Source of the DNA: Bauldia sp. | Lineage (GTDB): Bacteria > Pseudomonadota > Alphaproteobacteria > Rhizobiales > Kaistiaceae | Length of the DNA: 64,000 bases | NCBI GenBank assembly: GCA_026126025.1 | Contig: JAHCJZ010000003.1 | Span: 62,001 to 126,000, forward strand | Reading direction: 5' to 3' | Shown: one piece after another, positions 43,046 to 53,071 of the stretch | Position numbering within the stretch: position 1 is the stretch's first letter | How the letters are laid out: the number at the start of each line of letters is the position of its first letter | Position numbers and translations under genes: made by a program | The notes under the pieces: generated by a model | The model's database searches: none | Told to the model about the DNA's origin: nothing | The model's input: only the letters and a program-made list of their open reading frames with translations

Positions 43046-46000
43046 TCAGCGGGTGGGGCCGACGACCTCGACGGTGCCCGCATCGGTGTTGGCCCGGCGC
43101 TCGGGCCGGTACATGTCCTCGATCGTGGCGCCGGGATGGATGAAGACGCCCGGCGACACCGCCCGCACCGTATAGGCCACCGTGAACTGGAGCGGCGCGG
43201 AGGCGAAGCGGTTGACGGCCGCGACGAAGCGGTCGGTCCGCGACTCGGTGTGGTCGACATAGGATTCCGCGACCAGCCAGGGATAGCGCGACACGTCGCC
43301 CGAGAAGGAGAGGTTCGGGTTCTCGATCTCGAAGCCCGCCGGCAGCGGGTCGACGATGAGGAGCCGTCCGTTCCGTCCTTCGCTCGCCGTCACGGTGAGG
43401 GTCACCACGAAGCGGTCGTTCTGCGCCACGACGGAGACGTCGGTCTCCGTGCCGTCGGGCAGGAAGTAGCGCCGCTCGATGGTGAAGCCGTCGCTGCTCG
43501 CCTTCGGCTGGACCTCCGGCACGCCGATGACGGTCACCGCCACGTCGAACGGATCGCCGCTCTCGGTGGCGACGACGACCGGGCTCGCCGCGATTTCGGT
43601 GTCGAAATAGCTGGCGAAGAACTCGCCCTCGACCGGCATGCCGTCAATGGTGAGGCCGGCATCGGCGGCGCTGTCGAGGAGGGCCGCGGCCGCCATCAGC
43701 GTCCAGGCGTCCTCCTGCGTCGAGGTCCAGCGGCGCATTGCGCGGTCCTCGACGATGCGGTCGGCGAGCGCATCGAGGTCGACCGACGCGACGCGCGCCT
43801 CGGCCGCCAGCGCCAGCACCGCGGCGCGGTCGCGGAGCACCGTGCCATAGTCGAGGCGCCAGCCATTCACCGGATCGACGGCGGTCGCAAGGTGCGCCGC
43901 CGCGGCCGCGAAGGCCGCCTCGGCGCGGTTGCGGTCGCCATAGAGGGCGAGCGCGGCGCCGATCTGCGCCTTGGCGAGCGCCGAGCCGAAATTGCCGAGC
44001 CGCGCCTCCGCGTAGTAGCGAAGGTCGCCGATCGAGGCCCGGCCGTTCATCGCCAGCACGTAGAGCGCGTAGGCGATGTCCTGGCCGCCATTGGTGAAGT
44101 CCGCCGCGAAGGCGACGTTGTTGGCGAGGTTGTCGAGCGCCAGCGTCATCGCCAGCTGCGGCACCTCGTAGCCCGCCTCGATCGCCCGGGTCAGGAACTC
44201 GGCGATATAGGCGTCGAGCCAGAGGTCGCCGTCGTCATACGGGCCCCAGAGGCCGAACGCGCCGTTCGACGCCTGCTTGGCGAGGACGCCGGCGATCGCA
44301 TCGCGGATGCGGCCCTCCAGCGCCGCGTCGGCGCCGATGCCAATCGAGGCCGCCACCTGGTTGAGGTAGAGGAGCGGCATCGCGCGGCTCGCGGTCTGCT
44401 CGACGCAGCCATAGGGATAGCGGCTGAGCGAGGCGAGAACGCCCGGCAGGTCGAGCTGCGCGGTCGAGCCGGCGGCGAGCGTCACGGTCGCCGTGCCCGA
44501 GACGAAGCCGTCGAGGAAGGACGCGTCGATCGTCACCGGCTCGCCGGCGGATTCGATGATCGTCCGCTCGGTCAGCGGCGCTCCGGGCGCGCGGACGCCG
44601 AGGAGGAAGTCCTTCGGCAGCCGCTCGCCGCCGGGCATCACCAGCGTCAGCCGGAACTCGGTGTCCGAGATCGCAGCCGCGGTGATCGGGATGGCGAGCG
44701 TGACCCGCTGGTTCTCCGCCAGCGTCAACGTGCGGTCGCCATCGGCGTCGTCGACCGCAACGCCGGCATCGGCGTCGATCAGCAGACGATAGTCGCCGGC
44801 AGGACCCGAGACGTTGTTGATCTCCACGAGAAGCCGCGAGGTGTCGCCGAGGTGAAGGAAGCGCGGGGTCGTGGTGACGACCACGACCGGATCGCGGACG
44901 AAGACGTCCTCGACCGCGTGGCCGACGCCTTCCGCCGACCAGGCCTGCACCATGACGCGGACGGTGCCATTGAAGTCGGGCATCGGGAAGGACACGGTCG
45001 CCGTGCCGTCCTCGCCGACTTCGACGATGCCGGAATGGAAGGCGACGAGCTTCGCGGTCGGCGGCGGGGCGCCGAGGCGCACCGGCCCGCCATCGCCGCC
45101 GGAGCGGATCGCCCCGGCCGCGCCCTGCATGGTGTCGATCAGGAGACCGTAGAGGTCGCGGAACTCCATGCCGAGACGGCGCTGGCCGAAATACCAGTCG
45201 TCCGGAGCCGGCGGCCGGTAGTTGGTCAGATTGAGGATGCCGAGGTCGACGGCGGTGACCACGACATAGGCCTCGGTGCCGGGCTGAAGATTGTCGATCT
45301 GCACCGGGATGGTCAGCGGGCCGCGCGGGCGCACCTCCTCCGGCAGGTCGATCGAGACCGCGAGGTCGCGATCGCCGGGCTCGACATCGGCCCAGGCGAC
45401 GCCGAGAGCGCGCGCCGGCATGCGGCCGGCGTCGACGTCGATCGGCCGGTAGAGCGTGGCCGTAACGTAGGCGCCCGGACCCCATTCCTCGGTGACCGGC
45501 AGCTCGACAATGGTGCCTTCTTCCGGGACCTCGACCGTGGTCATGGTGATGAGGCGGTCGTCGACCACCGTCACCAGCGCGATCCCGGGGAACTGCGGAT
45601 CGAGCCGCAGCATCGCGGTCTCGCCGAGCGCATAGGCCGGCTTGTCGAGCGCGACTTCCAGCACGTCCGGCGTGTCAGTGCCGGCGGCGACGTAGTACCA
45701 GCCCGCCCAGAATTCATAGGTGGTCGAGGTCGGGTCGCTGCCGGCGCTGACGAGCTCGAGGCGGTAGCTGCCCCAGTCGACCGGCGCGCTGATCCGCGCC
45801 GGCTGGCCGGGCTCGAGGTCGATCGTGCCGTCGGCGACGCGCTGGGTGGTGGTCACCGCCTGCCAGCGCCAGACGCCGTTGGTGTTGTACCACTGGTAGT
45901 TCACCTCGACGCGCAGCAGCGTCCAGGCGACGTCCTCCAGCGCGGTGCGCCCGCCGTCGGGATCGACGGCGATGACGTCGAACTCCGCCGGCGCGCCTTC

Positions 46001-48547
46001 CGGCACGTAGCCGTCGAACAGCGGGCGGACGCCGATATGCGGCCCGTCGGTCCGGACCGGGAGGACGATGCGGCGCTCGACGGCACGGCCGCTGGTGTCG
46101 GTGAGGCGGACGATCGCCTCGCCGCGCAGGAGCCGCGTGGTGTCGGGGAAGAACGGCAGCGCCACGTCGAGGACGGCGTTGCCCTCCTCGTCGGTCTCGG
46201 CGAAGGCGTCGATCGGCTCGAGGATGCGGTCGAACCGGTCGTCCTCGCGGCCGAAGAGGTAGCCGGGATAGGCCGGAAGGGTGCTTACCGCGGTGATGGC
46301 GATCTCGCCCTCGGCGGTGAGGCCCGGCGCGGTCGCACCATAGAGATAGCGCGCGGCGATCTCGATCGGCGTCGTCGTTTCCGTATCGAACATCGTCGCG
46401 TCGGTGGTGAGCTCGAAGGCGAGGCGTTCCGGCTCGAAGTCCTCGACCAGGAACGAGCGCTCGGCGAGCGAAGCGCCGTCGGGATCGGCATAGACCGCGA
46501 TGCGCCACGAGCCGCGCATCGCGTCGGGCTGGAGGACGAGCTCGTGGACATAGCCGCCGAGACCGCCATCGGCGACGACGTCGCGGCGATGCTCGACGCC
46601 GTCGGGGCGCTCGACCACCACCGTCAGCGGCAGGCCGGTCACGGCGTCGGCGAGGCTGTCGCGGACGAGCCAGGTCGCGAACACCGTCTCGCCCGGCCGG
46701 TACACGCCGCGTTCGGTGGTGAGGTAGACGTCGAGCCCGTCGGGCGGTGCGCGGCCGTCGACGCCGCGGTCGGTCAGGTCGAAGGCGTTGCGGGTGAGAT
46801 CGATGAAGCCGTAGTCGCCGGCCGCGGTCTCCGCGACCACCAGCTCGGCAGTGAGGCCGCCCTGGCCGCGGGTAAGGCCCGGCGCGAAGGCGGCGTAGCC
46901 GTCGGCATCGGTGACCGCCTCGCCGAGGATGTCGTTGTTGCGCGCGACGAGGCTGAGGCGGACGCCCTCGATGCCCTCGGCAGTCTGCAGCGAGCGGACG
47001 AAGACATGGGTTCCATCCGAGCCGGACAGCGCCGTCATGCCGAGGTCGGAGACGACGAACCACTGGGTCGCGTCGGGCTCCCAGTATTGCCGCTCGGAAC
47101 CGACCGGGCGGACGGTGATGGCGTAGACGCCTGGCACGAGCGCGTCGAGCGCGTCGGTGACCGGGATGGCGGTCGTCACCATCTCGTTCAGCTGCGCGGC
47201 GGCGACATCGATCTCGCCCTCGAACACCAGCTCGCCGTCCCATTCGGCAATCTGGAAAGCGTCGTAGCCGTCGAGCTGGCGGAGGAAGATGCCGCGCTGC
47301 AGGGCGCGGACGAGGCCGCGGTCGCCGATGCGGTAGATCTCGGCCTCCAGCCTGTCGGCATTGACCGACTGGACCGGAATGGTCGGCTCCTGCACGGCCG
47401 GGAGCACATAGGCGTTGCCGGCAAAGCCCGCCCAGGGCGCGCGGTCGCGCACGAACAGGCTGAGCTCGACCATCGCGCCGAGCATCTCGCCGTCGGCGGA
47501 GGGCAGGCCGGGGCGGACGCGGATGTCGTAGCGCTGGCCGTGGCGCACGCCGTCGACGCAGATCTGGTTCGCCTCGGGTTCGAGCGCGAGGCCGCTGCCG
47601 CCTTCGACCACGACATAGTCGGTGAGGCCGGGCTGCGAGACCGGGAGCGGATCGGAGAAGACGACGCAGATGCGCGGATTGGCGGAATCGGCGTCGACCG
47701 TCGTGTCGACGATGCGGAAGCCGTGCTGCGCGACGAGCTGGCGGAGGTCTTCCTCCAGCACCGGATTGGCCTCCAGCGCGAGGCTGGCGCGATAGGCCCG
47801 GATCGCGGTGCGATAGGCCTCGCGGAACTCCATGGCGAGGCCGACCAGCGTCAGCGCCTCGGCGCGGCGGGAATTGTCGGTGGCGCGCAGATAGGCGCTC
47901 ACCGCGGCGGCGATGGAGCGCTCCTGGATCTGGCGGCGGGCGTCGGAATCCGGGACCGGACGCGACAGCGTGGCGCGGGCGAAGGCGATCCAAACCTTGA
48001 TGTCGTCGGGCGCGATCGCGAGCGCGGCGCCGTAAAGATTGGCGGCCAGCGCCTGGTCGTCCGCGTTGAGCGCGGTGGAGGCCGCGGCGATCAGCTGGCT
48101 GTAGGTGCGGGTGCCGGGCGGGAAGGTGGTGCCGAGCGATCCCTCGAAGCGGCGCGACGCGTCGATGAAATCCGAAGCGAGGAACTCCAGGAGCTCAGCC
48201 TGGCGACCGGCGACGACATCCTGCGGGATCGGGGCGATCGTGACGACGCGGGCGGCGACCGCGCCTTCGACGATCGCGAGGGCGCCGAAGTCGTTCTTGA
48301 GGAAGCACCAGCCGGCGGCGACGTTGTAGGTCAGCGCGCGGCAGGCCATGTCGTCGAGACAGGCCGCGGTGCAGGCATCGAGGTCGATGTTGCGGAGGGT
48401 CTGGTAGTCGTTCCCCGCATAATCGGCGTCCTCGGTGACGATGAGGCGCCGGAGCAGGTCGGACTGGGCGGCGGCAGGTGTGACAAGCGCGGCCATGAGC
48501 ACCGCGCCAATGCTCGCGAGCGCGAGCTTGCGCACGAAATCGATCAT
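43046..48547 (-). CDS. Bacterial alpha-2-macroglobulin with N-terminal PAN/Apple domain
   Basis: 1833 residues. Signal peptide ends LVTPAAA before QSDLL, without a lipobox, so periplasmic and soluble unlike E. coli YfhM. Residues about 28-105 form a cysteine-bearing PAN/Apple-like domain (DACTAACLDDMACRALTYN). Macroglobulin and MG-like beta domains follow, then the thioester motif C1381-V-E-Q in YPYGCVEQTASRAMP, so covalent protease trapping should be possible. A helical thioester domain and receptor-like C-terminus complete it. Probably guards the periplasm from foreign proteases in concert with PBP1C repair of peptidoglycan, with which it forms an operon. Start ATG 48547. Confidence 0.93.
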   Translation of the reverse strand: MIDFVRKLALASIGAVLMAALVTPAAAQSDLLRRLIVTEDADYAGNDYQTLRNIDLDACTAACLDDMACRALTYNVAAGWCFLKNDFGALAIVEGAVAARVVTIAPIPQDVVAGRQAELLEFLASDFIDASRRFEGSLGTTFPPGTRTYSQLIAAASTALNADDQALAANLYGAALAIAPDDIKVWIAFARATLSRPVPDSDARRQIQERSIAAAVSAYLRATDNSRRAEALTLVGLAMEFREAYRTAIRAYRASLALEANPVLEEDLRQLVAQHGFRIVDTTVDADSANPRICVVFSDPLPVSQPGLTDYVVVEGGSGLALEPEANQICVDGVRHGQRYDIRVRPGLPSADGEMLGAMVELSLFVRDRAPWAGFAGNAYVLPAVQEPTIPVQSVNADRLEAEIYRIGDRGLVRALQRGIFLRQLDGYDAFQIAEWDGELVFEGEIDVAAAQLNEMVTTAIPVTDALDALVPGVYAITVRPVGSERQYWEPDATQWFVVSDLGMTALSGSDGTHVFVRSLQTAEGIEGVRLSLVARNNDILGEAVTDADGYAAFAPGLTRGQGGLTAELVVAETAAGDYGFIDLTRNAFDLTDRGVDGRAPPDGLDVYLTTERGVYRPGETVFATWLVRDSLADAVTGLPLTVVVERPDGVEHRRDVVADGGLGGYVHELVLQPDAMRGSWRIAVYADPDGASLAERSFLVEDFEPERLAFELTTDATMFDTETTTPIEIAARYLYGATAPGLTAEGEIAITAVSTLPAYPGYLFGREDDRFDRILEPIDAFAETDEEGNAVLDVALPFFPDTTRLLRGEAIVRLTDTSGRAVERRIVLPVRTDGPHIGVRPLFDGYVPEGAPAEFDVIAVDPDGGRTALEDVAWTLLRVEVNYQWYNTNGVWRWQAVTTTQRVADGTIDLEPGQPARISAPVDWGSYRLELVSAGSDPTSTTYEFWAGWYYVAAGTDTPDVLEVALDKPAYALGETAMLRLDPQFPGIALVTVVDDRLITMTTVEVPEEGTIVELPVTEEWGPGAYVTATLYRPIDVDAGRMPARALGVAWADVEPGDRDLAVSIDLPEEVRPRGPLTIPVQIDNLQPGTEAYVVVTAVDLGILNLTNYRPPAPDDWYFGQRRLGMEFRDLYGLLIDTMQGAAGAIRSGGDGGPVRLGAPPPTAKLVAFHSGIVEVGEDGTATVSFPMPDFNGTVRVMVQAWSAEGVGHAVEDVFVRDPVVVVTTTPRFLHLGDTSRLLVEINNVSGPAGDYRLLIDADAGVAVDDADGDRTLTLAENQRVTLAIPITAAAISDTEFRLTLVMPGGERLPKDFLLGVRAPGAPLTERTIIESAGEPVTIDASFLDGFVSGTATVTLAAGSTAQLDLPGVLASLSRYPYGCVEQTASRAMPLLYLNQVAASIGIGADAALEGRIRDAIAGVLAKQASNGAFGLWGPYDDGDLWLDAYIAEFLTRAIEAGYEVPQLAMTLALDNLANNVAFAADFTNGGQDIAYALYVLAMNGRASIGDLRYYAEARLGNFGSALAKAQIGAALALYGDRNRAEAAFAAAAAHLATAVDPVNGWRLDYGTVLRDRAAVLALAAEARVASVDLDALADRIVEDRAMRRWTSTQEDAWTLMAAAALLDSAADAGLTIDGMPVEGEFFASYFDTEIAASPVVVATESGDPFDVAVTVIGVPEVQPKASSDGFTIERRYFLPDGTETDVSVVAQNDRFVVTLTVTASEGRNGRLLIVDPLPAGFEIENPNLSFSGDVSRYPWLVAESYVDHTESRTDRFVAAVNRFASAPLQFTVAYTVRAVSPGVFIHPGATIEDMYRPERRANTDAGTVEVVGPTR

Positions 48548-48910
48548 CGACGTCCCCTCGCCCCCGAGTACCGCGAAAGGAGCGGCATCCCGTGTTCTAT
48601 GTGCGACCGGCGGTTGCGTAAAGGCGTCCGGGCGGCCCACGGCGCGTCAGGGTAAAGTGAATCCGGGCGGATTCCCGACAAGCCGGTGACTGTTTGGCGA
48701 CGGCGGCGAAGTTGGAACGGGTGTTGCGCGCGAGCCGCAGCTGTGAAACCGGTTTCCCCGTCCCGAGCGCCGCGGAATTCTTTTCCGCGCGCTTTCAACT
48801 GTTTGGAACCGTTCGCGTCGTAGCATCGTCGCCCGGAACCTACATTCGGATCGGACTGACGCCGCCCCGTCGAACCGGCCGGGCGGTTGTGCTGCATGGA
48901 GCCTCAGGTC
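48548..48910. other. Divergent promoter region, alpha-2-macroglobulin / cysG
   Basis: 363 bases without a gene. It contains a perfect 12-base palindrome GAAACCGGTTTC (48745-48756) and a 7-bp hairpin CGCGGAA-TTCTT-TTCCGCG (48771-48789). Either could be a regulatory site for the sulfate genes. No riboswitch fold (SAM-II, cobalamin) could be recognised by eye. Confidence 0.4.
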
Positions 48911-50323
48911 ATGGACGCGGCGAAGAAGCTCTCGGTCTTCCCGGCTTTCCATACGGTGGAAGGGCGCCGCGTCGTCATCGTCGGCGGCGGCGATGAAGCC
49001 GCCGCGAAGGTGCGTCTCGTCGGGGAGACCTCGGCCGCCATCGTCGTCTACGCGACCGCAATCAGCGATGCCGTCGGGGTCGATCTGATCGCGGCGGGCG
49101 GCAGCTGGATCCCGCGGCTTCCGACCGAGGCGGATTTTGCCGGCGCCGCGCTCGTCTTCATCGCGACGGGCGCGATCGGGACCGACCGCGCGGTGTGCGC
49201 CCTGGCGCGGGCGGCCGGCGTGCCGGTGAACGTCGTCGACCGGCCCGAGCTGTGCGACTTCCACACCCCTGCCCTCATCAACCGCGCGCCGCTGGCGGTG
49301 GCGATCGGCACGGCGGGAACCGCCCCCGTGCTGGCGCGCCAGGTGCGGGCGCGGATCGAGACCGTCCTCGCCCCGGCGCTGGGCGACCTTGCGCGCCTCG
49401 CGGATAAGCTGCGCGACCGCGTCGCCGCCGCGATTCCGACCGGCGAGGGCCGCCGCCGGTTCTGGTCGCGCTTCTTCACCGGGCCGGTGGCGCAGAAGGT
49501 GTTTGCCGGGCGCATCGCGGAAGCCGCCGCCGAGGCGCAGGCCGAGATCGCCGATCCGACCGGCGGCCGCGGGCATGTCTCCCTCGTCGGCGCCGGTCCC
49601 GGAGCGTGGGACCTCCTGACGCTGCGCGCCCAGCGGCTCCTCCAGGAGGCCGACGTCATCGTCTATGACCGGCTGGTGCCGGCGGAGACGGTGGCGCAGG
49701 GCCGCCGCGACGCCGAGCGCATCTATGTCGGCAAGGCGAAGGGTCATCACGCGCTGCCGCAGGACGAGATCAACGCCATCCTGGTGCGCGAGGCGAAGGC
49801 CGGGCGCCGGGTGGTGCGGCTGAAGTCCGGCGATCCGCTGATCTTCGGCCGGGCCGGCGAGGAGATGGCCGCGTTGCGGGCTGCCGGCGTCTCGTTCGAC
49901 ATCGTTCCCGGCATCACCGCCGCTTTCGCCGCGGCCGCCGAGACCGAGATCCCGCTGACGCTCCGCGGCGTCGCGTCGTCGCTCGTCTTCGCCAGCGGCC
50001 ACGACGTCGACGGCGAGACGCTGCCGGGCTGGACCGACCTCGCGCTGTCGGGCGCGACGGTCGCGGTCTATATGGGCCTTTCCGTCGCCGCCAAGGTCGC
50101 GGCGCAACTCCACGCCGCGGGCCTTCCGCCATCCACCCCGGTCGCGGTGATCGACAGCGCCTCGCTGCCCGGTGCCCGGGCCTATGCCGGGCGGCTCGAC
50201 GAGCTGCAGGCGCTGGTCGGCAGGTCCGGCATCGCCGGTCCCGTGCTCATCCTCATCGGCGACGTGGTGGCGCAAGGAAACCTTGCGGCCGAAACCGCGT
50301 CGCTCTCCCAACTCGCCGCATAG
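48911..50323 (+). CDS. cysG: Siroheme synthase, trifunctional
   Basis: 470 residues. The N-terminal half is precorrin-2 dehydrogenase/ferrochelatase (VVIVGGGDEAAAKVRLV with NAD-binding GGG), the C-terminal half uroporphyrinogen-III methyltransferase (VSLVGAGPGAWDLLTLRA, RLKSGDPLIFGRAGEE, GITAAFAAAAE). Makes siroheme for the reductase encoded two genes downstream. ATG 48911 is chosen for its GGAG at proper distance; ATG 48896 is possible. Confidence 0.95.
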   Translation: MDAAKKLSVFPAFHTVEGRRVVIVGGGDEAAAKVRLVGETSAAIVVYATAISDAVGVDLIAAGGSWIPRLPTEADFAGAALVFIATGAIGTDRAVCALARAAGVPVNVVDRPELCDFHTPALINRAPLAVAIGTAGTAPVLARQVRARIETVLAPALGDLARLADKLRDRVAAAIPTGEGRRRFWSRFFTGPVAQKVFAGRIAEAAAEAQAEIADPTGGRGHVSLVGAGPGAWDLLTLRAQRLLQEADVIVYDRLVPAETVAQGRRDAERIYVGKAKGHHALPQDEINAILVREAKAGRRVVRLKSGDPLIFGRAGEEMAALRAAGVSFDIVPGITAAFAAAAETEIPLTLRGVASSLVFASGHDVDGETLPGWTDLALSGATVAVYMGLSVAAKVAAQLHAAGLPPSTPVAVIDSASLPGARAYAGRLDELQALVGRSGIAGPVLILIGDVVAQGNLAAETASLSQLAA

Positions 50324-50326
50324 CCC

Positions 50327-50659
50327 ATGTTCAAAGCCGCCACCGAAGGTCAGAAGAAGATCGTCACGGTCAACCGGCTGATCGACGGCCGGGTCATGTT
50401 TCTCGGCCCGGGCAATCGCTGGGTCATGCATGTGACCGAGGCCGCGGTCCTCGACGACGGCGCAGAGCTCGAAGCCGCGATGGCCTTCGGTCGGGCGGAG
50501 ATCGCCGCCCGGCAGGTGACCGAGCTCTATCCGATCGACGTCGAGGTGACGCCGGAGGGGCCGGTGCCGGTGCGGCTTCGCGAACGCATCCGCGCCGAGG
50601 GGCCGACGGTCGCCTATGGGGAAGCGGAACGCGCCCCGCTGACTGCGGGATCAAGGTAA
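50327..50659 (+). CDS. DUF2849 family protein
   Basis: 110 residues starting MFKAATEGQKKIVTVNRLIDGRVMFLG, the DUF2849 pattern. This alphaproteobacterial family is nearly always encoded between cysG and the sulfite/nitrite reductase gene, so it probably helps that pathway, though no activity is known. Three bases after cysG and 6 before the reductase. Confidence 0.88.
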   Translation: MFKAATEGQKKIVTVNRLIDGRVMFLGPGNRWVMHVTEAAVLDDGAELEAAMAFGRAEIAARQVTELYPIDVEVTPEGPVPVRLRERIRAEGPTVAYGEAERAPLTAGSR

Positions 50660-50665
50660 GACGCC

Positions 50666-52324
50666 ATGTACCGGTACGATCAGTTCGACCATGATTTCGT
50701 CAACGCCCGGGTAGCGCAGTTCCGCGAGCAGGTCGGCCGACGGCTCGCCGGCGAGCTGACCGAGGACCAGTTCCGGCCGCTGCGGCTTCAGAACGGCCTC
50801 TATCTCCAGCTCCACGCCTACATGCTGCGGGTCGCGGTGCCGTATGGGACGCTGAGCCCGGCGCAGATGCGGATGCTGGCGCACATCGCGCGGAAGTACG
50901 ACCGCGGCTACGGCCATTTCACCACGCGGCAGAACATCCAGTACCACTGGCCGGCGCTCGGCGACGTGCCGGACATCCTGGCCGATCTCGCGACGGTCGA
51001 GATGCACGCCATCCAGACCTCCGGCAATTGCGTCCGCAACGTCACCGCCGACCATTTCGCGGGCGCGGCGGCCGACGAGATCCTCGATCCGCGGCCCTAT
51101 GCGGAGATCCTCCGCCAGTGGTCGTCGCTCCATCCGGAGTTCGTCCACCTGCCGCGGAAGTTCAAGATCGCCGTGACCGGCGCCGAGCGCGACCGCGCCG
51201 CGGTCCAGGTCCACGACATCGGCGTCCACGCGAAGCGCGGGCCGGACGGCGAAGTCGGCTTTGCGGTCTATGTCGGGGGCGGGCTCGGCCGCACGCCGAT
51301 GATCGCGCACAAGATCCGCGACTACCTGCCGGAGGAGGACCTCCTCAGCTACATGGAGGCGATCCTTCGCGTTTATAATCTCGAAGGCCGGCGCGACAAC
51401 AAGTTCAAGGCGCGCATCAAGATCCTGGTCCACGAGGCCGGCGCCGACGCCATCCGCGACAAGGTCGAAGCGGAGTTCGAGCGCATCCGCCACAGCGCGC
51501 TCTTCCTGCCCGAGGACGAAGTCCGCCGCATCGAGGCCTATTTCGCGCTGCCCGAGCTGCCGAACCGCTCGCCGGTCAGCCCCAGCCTCGACCGCGCCCG
51601 GGCAGCCGACGCCGCGCTCGATGCCTGGGTCAGGCAGAACACCGTGCCGCACAAGGTGACGGGCCATGTGCTCGCCACCATCTCGCTGAAGCCGATCGGC
51701 GGCACGCCGGGCGACGCGACCGCCGAGCAGATGGAGGTCGTGGCCGATCTCGCCGAGCGCTACAGCGCGGGCGAGGTGCGGGTGTCGCACGAGCAGAATC
51801 TCGTCCTCCCCCATGTCGCGCTCGACGACCTCGCCGACATCCACGCCATCCTTCAGGCGAACGACCTCGCGACCTCCAATGCCGGGCTCGTCTCCGACAT
51901 CATCTGCTGCCCCGGCCTCGATTATTGCTCGCTCGCCAATGCGCGCTCGATCCCGGTGGCGCAGAAGATCGCCGAGCGCTTCGCCGATCTCGACCGACAG
52001 CGAACGATCGGCGAGCTCAAGATCAAGATCTCGGGCTGCATCAACGCCTGCGGCCACCATCATGTCGGCCATATCGGCATTCTCGGCGTCGAGAAGAAGG
52101 GCGAGGAGTTCTACCAGGTGACCCTCGGCGGCTCGGGCGACGAGCACACCGCGATCGGCGAGATCATCGGCCGCGGCTTCGCCGCCGACGAGCTGATCGA
52201 CGCGGTCGAGACGATCATCGAGACCTACCTCGTCCATCGCACCGACCCGGGCGAGACGTTCCTCGCCGCCTATCGCCGGCTGGGGCAGGCGCCGTTCAAG
52301 GAGGCGCTCTATGCCACCGCTTGA
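50666..52324 (+). CDS. cysI: Sulfite reductase, siroheme/[4Fe-4S] subunit (nitrite/sulfite reductase family)
   Basis: 552 residues, two-fold nitrite/sulfite reductase fold with RQNIQYHW, SGNCVRNVTADHFAG and the siroheme/Fe-S cysteines in DIICCPGLDYCSLANARS and SGCINACGHHHVGHIG. Sulfite versus nitrite specificity is assigned from the operon (cysG, cysH). Reductant probably ferredoxin or NADPH via a protein not in the window. Its 3' end overlaps cysH by 14 bases. Confidence 0.93.
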   Translation: MYRYDQFDHDFVNARVAQFREQVGRRLAGELTEDQFRPLRLQNGLYLQLHAYMLRVAVPYGTLSPAQMRMLAHIARKYDRGYGHFTTRQNIQYHWPALGDVPDILADLATVEMHAIQTSGNCVRNVTADHFAGAAADEILDPRPYAEILRQWSSLHPEFVHLPRKFKIAVTGAERDRAAVQVHDIGVHAKRGPDGEVGFAVYVGGGLGRTPMIAHKIRDYLPEEDLLSYMEAILRVYNLEGRRDNKFKARIKILVHEAGADAIRDKVEAEFERIRHSALFLPEDEVRRIEAYFALPELPNRSPVSPSLDRARAADAALDAWVRQNTVPHKVTGHVLATISLKPIGGTPGDATAEQMEVVADLAERYSAGEVRVSHEQNLVLPHVALDDLADIHAILQANDLATSNAGLVSDIICCPGLDYCSLANARSIPVAQKIAERFADLDRQRTIGELKIKISGCINACGHHHVGHIGILGVEKKGEEFYQVTLGGSGDEHTAIGEIIGRGFAADELIDAVETIIETYLVHRTDPGETFLAAYRRLGQAPFKEALYATA

Positions 52325-53069
52325 GGCGCTTGCCACGGCGCCGGCGGGCGTCGTCGACACCGGGACGGCGGGCGAGGCGCGGGCGCTCGACGCCCGCTAC
52401 GGCCACCTGCCGACGCGCGAGGTGATCCGTCTCGCGGTCGAGGACATCTTCCCCGACCGCATCGCGCTGGTGTCGAGCTTCGGCACGGAATCGGTCGTCC
52501 TCCTCCACATCCTCTCCACGGTCGACCGCGACGCGCCGGTGCTCTTCCTCGACACCGGACGCCTGTTTCCGGAGACGCTGGAATATCGCAACGAGGTCGT
52601 CGGGCGGCTCGGCCTGACCGACGTGCGCACCATCCAGCCCGAGCCGGAGCGTCTTGCCGACGTCGATCCGGTGAAGGCGCTGTGGATGACCAACCCCGAC
52701 CTCTGCTGCCAGGTGCGGAAGACCGAGCCGCTGGGGCGTGCACTCAAGGGCTTCGACGCCTGGTTCACGGGGCGGAAGCGCTTCCAGTCCAGCGGACGGT
52801 CGGAGATTCCGGTCTTCGAGGCCGACGGCGCGCGGATCAAGGTGAACCCGCTGGCCAACTGGTCGCCGGCGCAGCTCGGCGAATATGCCGCGCAGCACAG
52901 CCTGCCGCCGCATCCGCTGCTGGCGAAGGGGTATCTCTCGATCGGCTGCGTTCCCTGCACCGACCGGGTGATGCCGGGCGAGGATGCGCGCGCGGGGCGG
53001 TGGCGCGGACTCGACAAGACCGAGTGCGGCATCCATCTCGGCATCGAGAGCGACGGGAGCGGCATCTAG
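52311..53069 (+). CDS. cysH: Adenylyl-sulfate reductase (APS type)
   Basis: 252 residues. PP-loop-like SSFGTESVVLLHIL, FLDTGRLFPETLEY, then the Fe-S cysteines NPDLCCQVRKTEPL and IGCVPCTDRV, whose CC...CxxC pattern marks the APS-reducing (not PAPS) form, plus the catalytic C-terminal KTECGIH. Reduces activated sulfate to sulfite, feeding cysI. Overlaps cysI by 14 bases. Confidence 0.94.
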   Translation: MPPLEALATAPAGVVDTGTAGEARALDARYGHLPTREVIRLAVEDIFPDRIALVSSFGTESVVLLHILSTVDRDAPVLFLDTGRLFPETLEYRNEVVGRLGLTDVRTIQPEPERLADVDPVKALWMTNPDLCCQVRKTEPLGRALKGFDAWFTGRKRFQSSGRSEIPVFEADGARIKVNPLANWSPAQLGEYAAQHSLPPHPLLAKGYLSIGCVPCTDRVMPGEDARAGRWRGLDKTECGIHLGIESDGSGI

Positions 53070-53071
53070 CG

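Noticed and set aside
43136-48655. Uninterrupted 1839-codon frame on the plus strand, antisense to the alpha-2-macroglobulin
   Set aside because: Arg/Asp/Glu/His-rich composition without any domain; a mirror of high-GC codon bias on the opposite strand.
48548-48910. Sulfur riboswitch upstream of cysG
   Set aside because: No SAM-II or other consensus could be traced by eye; only short hairpins are present. A covariance-model search would decide.
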